Shown one piece after another: positions 1 through 12,800 of a stretch of 64,000 nucleotides of DNA. The notes below the pieces were generated by a model. That model ran no database searches. It had not been told where the DNA came from and worked only from the letters and a program-made list of their open reading frames with translations. This stretch comes from Acanthochromis polyacanthus (lineage: Eukaryota; Chordata; Actinopteri; Pomacentridae), in the NCBI RefSeq assembly GCF_021347895.1, contig NC_067120.1:16973361-17037360 (forward strand). Reading direction: 5' to 3'. The position numbers and the translations under genes are program-made. Each line of letters begins with the position of its first letter. Positions within the stretch are counted from its first letter, which is position 1.

Positions 1-3000
1 GCTTGGACACTTTCTGACTGTGGAAAGGATGAGTAAATAATGCATTTTTCTGCCATTTGGCGTTCTCAAGTCAAGGATTCAGTTAGGACTGATTAAATTT
101 GGTGTTCTCGTCTTGTGTTTCTGAAACGGTTTGAGATGCACCACAGCTGTCTTCCATCTGGCTTGTAGCCTCTGCTTGTTAGGCCATGTTTATTTTCAAT
201 TAATTAATTAATTTCTTCATTTCTTCAACCCTTCTTCCCTCCATTTTTTTCTTCTCCAAAACCCGGAACACATTTCAGGCACTGAAATTTTCCTTGCTTT
301 TCAGCCTTGGTGAAGTCAGTGATGTGTGTTTGTGCGCTAACAAAATCTGGTGTTCGTAGACAGCCTTGGCTGGGTAAACGGAAAACACTAATTGGCTCGG
401 ACCGATCCACTCAACACTGTTCCAGTGTGTCCTGTGCACATTTGTGCTCTTGCGCAGGGTGGTGGAAAGTAAGGGGAGATGGGGAGAAAGGGATGGTAAA
501 TCTGGCAGGTGCTACATATCTACATATGCAAACTCGCTAGTCCTGTCGGCCACAAGATCAGGCGAATGACATTGATCATTTTGTTACAATACGATGCTCT
601 ACTCTACATGCATATGCATGCCACTTTGACATGTGCCACTCACCTTAACATTGGGTAATGGCAATGCACTTTGCCAAACTTGCTCAGGAATGACTCGGGA
701 AACTCAATGAAGAGCCCAGGACTTTGATCTGGCCTCTAAAACTCCCAAGATCGCAATCCAGGGAATCCACTGCCAGCATCCTGGTGTCAGACACCACAGG
801 TCCTGTGTCCAATGCCTCAATGAGTCAGAGCTGCTTTGGCAGCCGTATGGGGGACATACACCGTATTAAGCAGGTGGTTTTATGTTGTTGTCAGTGTGTG
901 GATGAGGGTATGACACCTTTAACTGAGCCCCTTTTCAAAGCACTGTGGTAAAGCAGGTGATCCAGAATTGATGAAGATCATAAAAAATTTTTTAAAAAGG
1001 TTTGAGAAAATGAGGGGAAAAAAATCACTGATTGTTCCATAGAAATTTACAAGTGAACAAAACAGAACAAAATGATACAAAAAACCCAAACAAACAAGAA
1101 AAACGGATGCAGCGGTAGGCCAAGAGTTTTTTTTTTAAAATCTCTGTTCACTGACATTACCAGAGGAGAAGATTATCATTGTTGTTTCTGAAATTCTTCT
1201 TTCGTATGACCCAGAGAGGTGGCAGACAGAAAACAATTCATGACCATCTCCAGGATGACCATCTCCAGGATCAACATTTCAAGCTCAGACCCCGACAGTG
1301 CAGGTTTTACCCAGTGACAAAATGTTAATGATGAACTTTAGTACCACAGATTATTTCACAATACGATGTGGTTTCCGCTCTGAACGCTCCGTCTCATTTG
1401 GCAAGCAAACCTGCAATAATGTCTGCTTTTCCCTGAATTTGCATGAATATTTTAATGCTTTTTAGGATTCTTTCTTATACAGGACAACTGCCGGAATATC
1501 AACCAGTTGTAAGAAAAATTCTCAGCCATGCAACTCTTTGCACAGCCTTTAAAGTAATGTATAGAGTTCAGTGTTCTTTACATTCGGCGGCTGGATGGTT
1601 TTTCTCCACTGGCGTTCCCTGTGTGGTCAGTTATTTCAACGGTGGGTTACAGCTGCTCTGCTTTTTGCTGTTCCTCTCAGGCTTCTTGCGTGTCCTGCGG
1701 TTTGGTGTCACCTATAGGTGTCTGATGCATTTGGCCGATGTGCTCGGGTGACCTGCCCTGCGGTCGCCCTCTGTTTGGTTTTCTGCTTCATGCTCAGATT
1801 AACAGCTATCTCCACTGGGCTCTGGCTTTTCCTGGAAGTTGGCTCATTCATTGAGCATTTGCTTATGTTTTAGAGTGAACTGGCACACACTTCCGCGTTC
1901 CACACAGTCTCTGCTCTGAATGGTTCAGCTCCATGCCAGGAGCCATTGTGTACTTCTCTAAATCTCCAACTATCGATTTACAGTTTGAATCATGGACGGT
2001 ATGACCATTTAAACCTGCATCTGATCTCTTGGTACGTAAACAAATTTCTAAATCGCATAATAAGCCATAATGGTGTCTTCACTACTTGATGCAGAAACTA
2101 GTTTGTGTCTAAACAAGTACATTATGCGTTTTTGTTCCGTATATGTGTAGGTTCTGCTTTGTGTCCGGATAGGTCGCTTCTGTGTGCACACTTATTGTGT
2201 CTGCGTGGTGTTTATTGTGTCTGTGGGAGAGCTCCTATTGTCAATATATCCCGTTGCATATGATTGCATTTGCAGCAATCTCCAGTTATAATGAAGAATG
2301 CCAGGTTCAGAGTTTAGCACCAGATGAAGCAATATCAGTTGCACTGCCAGACTCGAGTTAGCGATACCCCTCTGGAGGTTTCACCACACAACTCAAACAT
2401 GATCAATCCCAATAAAGCTGTCACATCACACATAAGGATTTCTTCCTCACAGCCTGCTCATCTCTCCACAGCGTTTTGTCAAAGCTCAGCGACATCTGTC
2501 CTTATGATGTATATAGCTTTATATCACGCTCTGCTTGCACGGCTGTTCCTTTGCTAATGAGTGTATTTGGTTGCCCCGAACTGCGACGGCCAAATTAGCA
2601 GAGATGATTACGCTGCCTTTTTTTCTTTTTTTTTTTGCAAACTTTATCTGCTAATCTCTTGTTCCCTCGGTTTCATTTACCCTCTCACTCTCTGTCTGGT
2701 TGGCAGAAATACATCATTGTCTCAGCAGCTAGTGTGTTTCAGTCTCCCTTTGAGTGATAAGTGGAACCCCTGAGATGTGCCAAGTGCCGTTTCCCAGAAG
2801 TTTACCAAAGGACGCTGCAGCACTTCTCTCGCTCCCATTGCTTTCATTGTGCTTATTTGCATTCATGATTAGTCTTGCTCTACTGGAAGTGTGGCCTCAT
2901 CCCTGCGGCATGAATCCAGGGCCATTGTTAGGATTCTTATGATAAATGCAAAGCCTGGCTTTCTTGATTGGCTCTGTCATTGTCTCGTTAGCTGTGATTT

Positions 3001-3754
3001 CCTTCATTTACACCAGTAAACAGTGATCCAGACACTGGTTTTCTTTTCTTCGGGCTAAGATAGATAGAAGAAGAAGCATATCGTCATAGGTATTTGAAAG
3101 GATACAGTTGCACATGTGTTAGTTACAAAATATGAGCTTGCAGCATACCAAGCGTAGAATTAGATACTGCTCGAAACTTCAAATTACTACGTCTGATAAA
3201 TCAGATTTAAAGCTGTTCTCTAAACTTATTTTTCCCATCACATAAAAAAGCAAGTTTTTATGTTTAGATGAAGGACAAAAACACAGTCTGGGAGAGGAAG
3301 GGATACAGAAAAGGATATGGGTGAGGCATTTGCCTGGCAGAGGTAGAGGGGGGCTAACACAGCGGCGGCCCAAGCCCTGTTATTCTCACGAGAGCACTGC
3401 TGGTTTAGATTTGGAAGCTGAGGCAAAGTGCCAGGGGCTCTTTTCACTGGGGATGAGCCACTAATCTGAGTTTGTGTCCCACTGATGGGGCTTCCTGACC
3501 AGTTGAGAATGTTGTCATCATTGGTTAATGTTGAACTTGCTCATGGGGGGTCACAGAAACCACTGCCAAGCAGCTGTTGCAGATGGGGTTAGAGTGGGGA
3601 GAGGGGAGACTGGAAATGTTCTCCTGATGTGATGGACAGCGGTGCGTGGCCTGGGCATCACTTATGTTATAAAGAAATCAGTTATTTTGAATTAAATCTT
3701 TTTTTTCCCCGTCACTGTGGCACCAACGATACCTTTTGAGATAAATTTTGGACA
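1..3754. other. no gene recognised
   Basis: Non-coding by inspection on both strands. Open frames are short and lack family motifs. Contains only the small duplication at 1241-1270 and short homopolymer runs. Confidence 0.7.
1241..1270 (+). repeat. short tandem duplication
   Basis: Two perfect 15 bp copies of TGACCATCTCCAGGA, back to back. No larger context recognised. Confidence 0.9.
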
Positions 3755-3925
3755 AATACACTGAGGCCGAGATTAGACAATCAGTGTCACTCTCATGTCT
3801 GTATGGTATACGCCAGCATTCGTTAGCTTAGCATAGCTCAAACATTGAAAACAGGGGGATCTAGCATCCGGATACCACCTAAAAATGATAAAATAGTCCT
3901 TTAAAGCTCACTAATTAAAATTGCA
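3755..3925 (+). repeat. TTAGCTTAGCATA-type teleost repeat, copy A
   Basis: CACTCTCATGTCTGTATGGT, CGTTAGCTTAGCATAGCTC, GAAAACAGGGGGATCTAGC and TTTAAAGCTCACTAATTAAA are landmarks of a common fish repeat. Other fragments of the same family lie at 49555-49702 and 56215-56345. Confidence 0.65.
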
Positions 3926-4135
3926 TCATAAGAGTTCATTTAAGAGTATTCAAAATTATGACACAAAAGGCAAATTGTAAAGGCAAACAATGAGCAGTAC
4001 TTGCAGAGATGCAGAATAAGGTTGTAGAGAATCAGATTGATAAACAACATAAAGGAGTAGGCAGACACAGAACTCAAAACTCAGACAAGGGTGGCAGAAT
4101 ATAAACAGGCAACACTAGAAAGCCATGGTACAATA

Positions 4136-4348
4136 CACACGTGGACAAAATTGTTGGTACCCCTCAGTTAAAGAAGGAAAAACCCACAATTCTCACTGAA
4201 ATCACTTGAAACTCACAAAAGTAACAATAAATAAAAATTTATTGAAAATTAAATAATCAAAAACAGCCATTACTTTTGAATTGTTGATTAACATAATTAT
4301 TTAAAAAAACAAACTAATGAAACAGGCCTGGACAAAAATGATGGTACC
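4136..4348 (+). repeat. left IR/DR inverted repeat of Tc1 copy 1
   Basis: Contains the outer direct repeat at about 4141-4162 and the inner one at 4328-4348. It is complementary to 5543-5756 with few differences by eye. Confidence 0.9.
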
Positions 4349-4516
4349 TCTATAAAAGATTGAAAACTATTTGACCAGAGTGACATGATTAACTCAGGTG
4401 TGTCATTTAATTGACATCACAGGTGTTTCCAAACTCATAATCAGTCAGTCTGCCTATTTAAAGGGAGACAAGTAGTCACCCTGCTGTTTGGTGAAAAGGT
4501 GTGTACCACACTGAAC

Positions 4517-5536
<1,020 letters not shown>

Positions 5537-5542
5537 GTTATG

Positions 5543-5756
5543 GGTACCATCATTTTTGTCCAGCCCTATTTCATTAGTTTGTTTTTTTTAAATAATTATG
5601 TTAATCAACAATTCAAAAGTGATGGCTGATTTTGATTATTTAATTTTCAATAAATTTTTATTTATTGTTACTTTTGTGAGTTTCAAGTGATTTCAGTGAG
5701 AATTGTGGGTTTTTCCTTCTTTAACTGAGGGGTACCAACAATTTTGTCCACGTGTG
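5543..5756 (-). repeat. right IR/DR inverted repeat of Tc1 copy 1
   Basis: Inner direct repeat at 5543-5563 begins 6 bp after the transposase stop; outer direct repeat at about 5731-5751. The TA duplication follows immediately. Confidence 0.9.
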
Positions 5757-5758
5757 TA

Positions 5759-6050
5759 CATAAAGACAATCTGGCAAATGAAGGACAGAAAGTTGCGGGT
5801 ATAAATACTGTCAGAACTAATCAGTGAAGTGGATTCGGGTGAGCAGAGAGATCCAGGGAAAACAGAGCAGGTGGGAGCAACTGGTTAAAAGAGACATGAA
5901 GGTTAGATCTTGGGCATGTAGCAACTAGATTGAACAAATGGGGAAAAAAAACATAAACTGTTACAGATAAATCTTGAGTTTGACAAAGGATATGTGCAGA
6001 CTGTTTCTGTCTTTGTTGAGGAGTCAATCAAGACTGAATCCACTGTTAAA
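5759..6050 (+). repeat. possible older repeat interrupted by the Tc1 copy
   Basis: The flanks of Tc1 copy 1 (about 3960-4133 and 5759-6050) share a style seen in a fish dispersed repeat: GCAGACACAGAACTCAAAAC on the left; AAAGACAATCTGGCAAATGA, GGGTATAAATACTG and GAACAGAGCAGG-type sequence on the right. This suggests the transposon jumped into an older repeat. The identification is from memory and weak. Confidence 0.3.
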
Positions 6051-6097
6051 GTGGGCAACTTTTATTCAACCAGTACATTTTGACCAACTATGTAATG

Positions 6098-6352
6098 CAC
6101 AGAGTTGGTTAGCACTGTTACCTCACAGTTAGAAGGTCTTGGACTCAAATCTTTGTGTGGAGTTTGCATCCTCTGGCTGTACTGGGTGGTCCCGGCTTCA
6201 TCCCCAAAGACATGCTGAGGTTAATTGGTCATTCTAAGTTGTCTGTAGGTGTGATTGTGAGTCTGATTGGTTGACTGTCTGGGATAGGCTCCAGCCCCCC
6301 TGTGGCCCTGCAGAGGATAAAGTCTGTAGAGAAAATAGATGGATGGATTTCC
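6098..6352 (+). repeat. SINE-like teleost dispersed repeat, copy A
   Basis: Landmarks in order: GTTAGCACTGTTACCTCACAG, GTGTGGAGTTTGCAT, TTAATTGGTCATTCTAAGTTG, GGGATAGGCTCCAGCCCCC and GGATAAAG...ATGGATGGATT. The same landmarks in the same order occur at 38458-38803 and, reversed, at 34002-34260. The middle part is shortened compared with the 38458 copy. Confidence 0.8.
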
Positions 6353-6581
6353 ATGTAGTATAACATATTTTTGGAGTGATTCAATATACTTGTCAGAAAT
6401 AACTGTGTGAGAAAAATCTCAACTTGCTTAAGTAACAGCACTGTAAATGAAAGGCGACGAGTGTAGTGTTCACCTAGCCCAGACAAGCCACCAGTTCTAT
6501 CCTACAAAGTCAACAATTGTAGGTACGGATGTAAAAGGGATAATGTGGACAAACATGCACCAAACACTCATTGAAATTCAC

Positions 6582-6690
6582 ATGTACACCAGTCAGCCAC
6601 AAAAAACAAAACAAAAAAAAAACACCTGCCGAATATTATGCAGATCCCTCTCATGCTGCCAAAACCCATCAAACCATTTATAGCTTGGTG
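6582..6690 (+). repeat. truncated end of a fish DNA-transposon-like repeat
   Basis: The sequence TACACCAGTCAGCCACAA, then an A-rich run, ACACCTGCCGAATATTATG and CTGCCAAAAC, resembles one end of a common fish repeat that starts CAGCCACAACATTAAAACCACC. The opposite end (GTGGTTTTAATGTTGTGGCTG) was not found nearby, so only a truncated end is present, about 100 bp left of the mariner remnant. Confidence 0.5.
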
Positions 6691-6793
6691 TGCTTGATCT
6701 GCAATAATATTTTATTTCCTGGTATGACTGTTTTTGCTTAATCATTATACATTTATGTCCACTCAAGGGTGTCTCTCTTTGTTGTATGTCCTG

Positions 6794-7671
6794 CAGGGTG
6801 GGGAAGCAAAAATGTCCTGTCAGGTAAAAACAACTATAAATTTGTATAACTTTTTTATTCTTTGGAATTTTGAACTGATTTCTTGAAGAACATGAATTTA
6901 AAGCTTTCAGAACATGTTTATTCAATATTTCCTCCATCAGCCATGATGAAGGCCTCGATACAGCCTCTGAAAGAGGCACAGGCCCTCCTGATATCCTCCT
7001 TGGGGTAGGCCTCCCATTCCCTGGAGAATGCAGCCTTAAGTAAATCCATATTGGCATGAGGGGTGGCAAATCAATGGCGCCCCATCAGAAAAAAATTCAG
7101 GGGGTTTAGATCAGGTGAGCTCGGGGGCCAAATGCCTTTGGGCCAGAAGTTCGCCATATTCTACTCACAGAACTTTTGGACCTTGATTGATGTGTGAGCA
7201 GGAGCCCCATCTTGCTGCCACACATTGTTGTCAAGGTAGGTGACCTTCAGCTAGGGCAAAACGGTTTATCTCAGAACTTTGTAGTACACATCAGCCCCAA
7301 TTTTCTGATCTGGCTTGAAGAAGTAGGGGGGCATCTTATTGCCATCTGAGCCCAAGACTCCCAGGGCCGTCTCGAGATCTCTGGGTGCCCAAACTGGATT
7401 TTCTGGCATGCTGGATGCAGCGAATGGTCCTCTCACTGATGCCAACGATCTTGGCAATGTCCTTCTGAGGGATTTGGGCATCCAGGAGATCACAAACTCT
7501 ATTGCGTTTTGCTTGTTGCTTGCTCACTTCACAATGCACCAAGGTCTGACAAACACTAAAAAGATTGGTTAAAGGTAAGGAACTTTGATTTTAATTATTG
7601 TTTTGATTACCCTCGCTGTTTGGGCAGGACATTCAAATTTGTCAATAGGACATTTTTACTTCCCCACCCTG
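6794..7671 (-). mobile_element. internally deleted mariner-type transposon
   Basis: The termini are inverted repeats: CAGGGTGGGGAAGCAAAAAT at 6794 and its complement ending CCACCCTG at 7671. TA follows on the right (7672-7673); the left flanking dinucleotide is TG, so one target copy has mutated. The 878 bp length is shorter than autonomous mariners (about 1.3 kb) because the centre of the transposase is missing. Confidence 0.85.
6918..7542 (-). pseudogene. mariner-type (DD37D-like) transposase remnant
   Basis: The minus strand from 7542 encodes MVHCEVSKQQAKRNRVCDLL and a helix-turn-helix (IPQKDIAKIVGISERTIRCIQ). It then jumps, by frameshift and internal deletion, to KMPPYFFKPDQKIGADVYYKVL, so the first catalytic D region is gone. 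Further on it reads WQQDGAPAHTS (second D), an in-frame TAG, NFWPKGIWPPSSPDLNPLN, a second stop, and AAFSREWEAYPKEDIRRACASF to a natural TAA at 6918-6920. The residue 38 places after the second D, where a DD37D enzyme would have its third D, is N. The remnant is clearly dead. Confidence 0.85.
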
Positions 7672-7673
7672 TA

Positions 7674-9534
7674 GTACTTTTATGAAATGTTCCTACATAT
7701 ACTGTAGATTCACTCTACTATTACAACTTTCTGTACCACCACGAGAACACATTTTGTAAATCTCCTCAGCAGAGCAGACTTGATATTACCAAAGACTTGT
7801 GTTTATTTGAGCAGTCATAAGGAACCAGGTGGCTGGGGTTTGCCACAGCAGGTCAATTCACATAGTCTGTTAAGTTGTCATTGAAAAGTGTAATAAACAT
7901 TCTTCCAAGCACTTTCCTGCGCTTGTCCAAACAGCTTTGGATTAGTGTATTATCTCATGTGGCCAATCCTACAAATCTGGCACCTCAGCAGGCAAAAACA
8001 AACAGTAGAACAGTATTTTCAACACTATTTGACCTACGTCTGCTCCAGAGAAAGAGCAGCTACAGTAGGAGGGCTATATTTACTCCCCTGGTTCCAGCTG
8101 AGAGCCTTCTGAAAGAAACCAGCTCCTGCACCACAGGAAAGGTGTCATGGTTTAGCAAGGTGTGGGCACAGCACATTCCTGGCATCGCATGCCAACCCGC
8201 TGGTGGAAGCCACCCTGCTACCGGCCCTCATGTGGCTGGTGAATGGAGGCTGCTGGACGGTGAATGAGAAGTTTCAGGGATGGGTTCATGTTGAGGTAAA
8301 CAGAAAGTGTGACTCACTGCTGGTCCAGACAAATGTCACCCGAGACCACAGACAGATAAGTCTGCCACACTGTCTGTCAGCCCCAGATGATGTAACAGGA
8401 ATCAGACCCCCACTCCTTCACGTCACCACCCACCCTCCACTCTGCCGTGTTTGTCATCCAGCTCTTTTTCTGACAGCATGGTATAGGCCAGACTAGTCGA
8501 GGCAAGTTGCTACAGAACTCTCCATTCCTTCTTCTTCGTGCCTCTTAGTCACCTCCTAGACGAAACCAGCTGATTCCTGCTTGCCACTGCGATGCTAAAA
8601 TAGTTGCATTATGTGATTGCCATCTGCCCAGCCAGACATGAGCTGTGTTCAATAAATTGTGTTCTTCCTTTCAGCATCCCAGACACCCTGCTTCAAGATG
8701 CAGATGTGAATTCAGCCTGGCGTTTGTCACGCACCGCTTTCTCCACAGCAGCCCAGAGGTGTGGCCTTGGTGTGGTTCAGCAGCGCTCGCTTTATCTACA
8801 CGCTTAACATTCATCACACAGGTACAGGGTGGAATGTGTTCAAGGCAGTCTTGGCTCATTGCACCTCAGACATCAAACCGCCACCATGCCTACCAGAATA
8901 AACATCCAGCAGAAAGGGAAAACACGTTGCTGTAATTCCCATGGGAGAAAGTGAACGGGGAAAACCTCTCGCTGTGGTTGTGGTGGTCGTGCTGACCTCA
9001 TGGAGGACTTCATGAGTTGATCACTGAAAGCAGAGGCTAGTTTGGTCATTTCATGGCACCTCATCAAAGTGGGTGGATGTAGATGTAAATGAATGCATGG
9101 TGGGCGTTCATTGGTTGCTTAGTGTCCACTGTCATTCTTTGAGTCTCCAAAGTCATCACAGATTTTACCTGGATTCTTTGGCGTCATATTTTTAATGCAT
9201 TGAAAGGGTTTTCAGTTATATTTAATGCATAAAGTAGTTTCATTTCCCTCCACAAATCAACAAATGTCAGCAATAGAAACAGGTTTGTATTCAGATGTCT
9301 TCTGTTGGTGTTGTCACTGTTTTTTTTGTTCCTTTTCAGGCAACAAGAATTTTGCCTTTTGGCATGTGGTTAATGTTGTGAAATGGCATATTTTAACCCA
9401 AACCATGATCCTTTCCTGAAGTGGGTTTTGTGCATGAACATGACCAAACAGAAATATTAAATGTTCCAGACTTATTTAGCACCATTTAGCCATGGCAAGA
9501 TGGTACGAAATGCTTTACAACGTGTTTCTCATTC
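7674..9534. other. no gene recognised
   Basis: Moderately complex sequence without identifiable exons or repeats. Reading frames around 7875-8935 overlap in several frames and show no conserved motif. Confidence 0.7.
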
Positions 9535-9810
<276 letters not shown>

Positions 9811-12800
9811 GAAAGTGAAAATGGAAGTAGGCGGTGAGAAAAAGAAGACTTGAGAAAGTGAGAGGAAACAATGACACTTAAGTCACAACATAAAAAGGAC
9901 CTAAGTGGAAAGAAAAACAACGGCTCATCACAGGACGCAAAACTCCATCTCCTGGGTAAAACTCAGCTTGTGCCTCCAACCTCTTTATGAGACTCTTTTT
10001 AACTGGAAAAACGCCTGCTCTTCTGTTCATGGGGGATAATCTACCGATGTGTTTCCTGAGCCGCGCACAGACTTCTACTAGAAATGGGGCAAAACTCTGC
10101 TTTCCAAATGTAATCACTTTGGCTAGCAGGTCTTATAAAGGTGAGATGATTGCTAAAGAATACATCAGATAAGCTGTCTGCTGATATGATTCACAGTAAG
10201 TAAACCCGAGAGATAGTGTCCAGAACTCCATGTGCAATACGGCAAATCTGTCATTGCACCATGGGTGAAGATTTAAAAAGTTTTGAAAAGCATGAACCTG
10301 CGTCAAGCGCCTGGTACTTTTCCTGGTTCACTGCAGTGCTTTTGTACTGATGCAACTGTTTTAGCACCACTGGAGGTATACAGTGTAAAAGAAGACAAGC
10401 TATCGTTTTTACTCCATGAAGTGGCAAACATTACAACCCCAAAGATGGCCTCGATATACGGATTTACATTTTTAAAAAAAACATTTGGATTGTAAAGAAA
10501 AATTGGACCAGCATTGTCTTCATTCTTTTATTTACTCTAACTTTTCATGCTATTACACAAACTGTTCACTCTCCTCCTTGCACTTCAATAGCTATTTATA
10601 TTCAGGAACTTTTAACTGACGTTTCTGTGTTTGATATTTATGTTAGATATCTTTAAAAAGCTAGATTTTTAAAGTCTCTTATAGTACTGCTGTAAGTCAA
10701 TCGCAAGATGAGATTGCCCTCTCATGCGCACATTACTATTATTTCTTCAGTTTGACTTAAACCTTTGCAAATAAATCAAGTTGAACACAGACAACACACA
10801 TCAACAGGCCTGAATTCCTCCTCGCCAGTCCACATCCACATCCACATCTGTGGGTGTTCATCATGATGGTATTTTTTCTCTTTCGGCTTAAGCACACACA
10901 CCACTAGCACACGCATGTTTACACGAGATCGTGCCAACACTTAAGCGATGCAGTGAAAGTGCATGATATGGGCTGGGAGCAGTGACAGGCGGCTGTATGT
11001 GGGTTAGCATTACCAGCAGGGCCAATAGGACACAGCTCTCAACACCAGCCGGCGAAGCTGCTGAGAGGGGTCCTGGAATTTACACGCATAATTATCACTC
11101 TCTGGCTCTGTGGCTTTAAGAGGCTTCACTGTACGTGCATGGCTGTCTGTGTGTGCATAGTTGTCTGTGCAGGGCGTACGTATGACGGTGTGTGTATTTG
11201 TCTTTGTGTGGTTTTGGGAACAATGTCACTTTGAATTGTATCGGCATCACTCACCTCTTCCCTAATTCATATTTTGGTTCGAGCCTCCCGTCTGTTTGTT
11301 TTGACAATGCAGCGTGGGAAACACAAACATACAGTGAACTGTTACCTCTCTGTTTGTGTTTTTCATACCTACATGAATCTTCTGGTGTTATAAAGTATCG
11401 CTTACAGGTAGTGTCTTGTGCTGCTGCAACATTAATGAAGTGAATGTGAGCAGCCTGCGAGGCGAGCTGTGGGTTTTCTTTCTAGAACACTAGGTGTCAG
11501 TGTCGTGTCTGGCTCCCGTGGCGCCATCGACACGCTGTCCTTCCTCGCTTTATTACTGACTTTGAAATTGGACCCATTAAACGACACAGACAGGACAACA
11601 GTTAAAGATGCTCAGATTTCAGCTTCACTCTTGCACATCTTGTTAGGGGGAAAAATTGGGCGATGACACGGCCCTGTTATGGCTATTCATCCTGCCATAT
11701 TGAAAGTCTCTCATACAACAAAGAGCAGCCAATAAAGGGCTATATATGTGCTTTGTAATAAAGCGTTTGAAGTTTGGTGTTTGCTGATTAGTTCATCAAT
11801 TAAGCCTGTATTCTTCTCTGTCTCAAGTTTTATGAAACACCCCATAAAAAGCCAAACACATCTTTAAAACAAAATTCCTCTATTAAAGCTCATTTATAGA
11901 TTAATACAAGTGCTTCACATTCCTTTCAGAGTCCATAAAATAGAACCACATATTATGACCTATTTGCTATTATGCTGTTAAAAGGAGTAAATCATTAAGC
12001 AGGGAAGTGCATGACCTGTTGAATGTGCTATTTTTAAATAGCTCACACTGCTTCATTAATTAGACAAAACGAGCACCTAGACCTGTCTTTTGGGTGTCTG
12101 AGGAAAGACTTAAACGTCCTGAAAAAGACAGAAGGGAACACTCTCTATTACGTTTACATTTATAGGTCAGACAGCAGAGGAAGATGGGTCTGCAGAATGT
12201 CAGCGACTTAATGGTAAAGTCAGGGGCAGCAGGTTCCTGAGCTAACAAGGCGAAACGTCTGACCTTTCACATCTGATCAACTTTACTTCCTTTCCCTGCT
12301 GGTTTCTTTTTCCTTCACCCCATTTCATTGCTGCGATTTCTATTTTCTCTTCTTCTTCCTCATTTTCCAAAAACTAATATTTAGTTTGGAATCACGGCGC
12401 AGTTGATTTAGGCTCAGTAGCTGCCGGTAGCTCAGCTTATGATGCTTATGCAGATTAGTTCATTCTGGACCAAAGGGTATTGTTACTGGAAGAAGGAAGA
12501 GGATTGGTGTTCCCGGTTTTACAAACCAATCCAGCCTCAAGGCAGTTACCTCACAGCAATTAAATACGGCACTTTCATTTGTATTTGAAAGAGGTGCTGA
12601 GCTGGTGTATTGATGGTGGTGTTTTGTGTGTGTAAGTGCAAGCAAACTCCATAAGCCACTCATATTTGCTGTTGCATTTTTAGAACTAAAGCCAAACAGG
12701 AGCTATTTCTATTAAAAGGAAAGGCTTAGCCTGTTCATCCTCATTGCCTTTTGTTCGGCAGTGTGCATGATAACATGGATTTAGCCAGGGGCCACACCTC

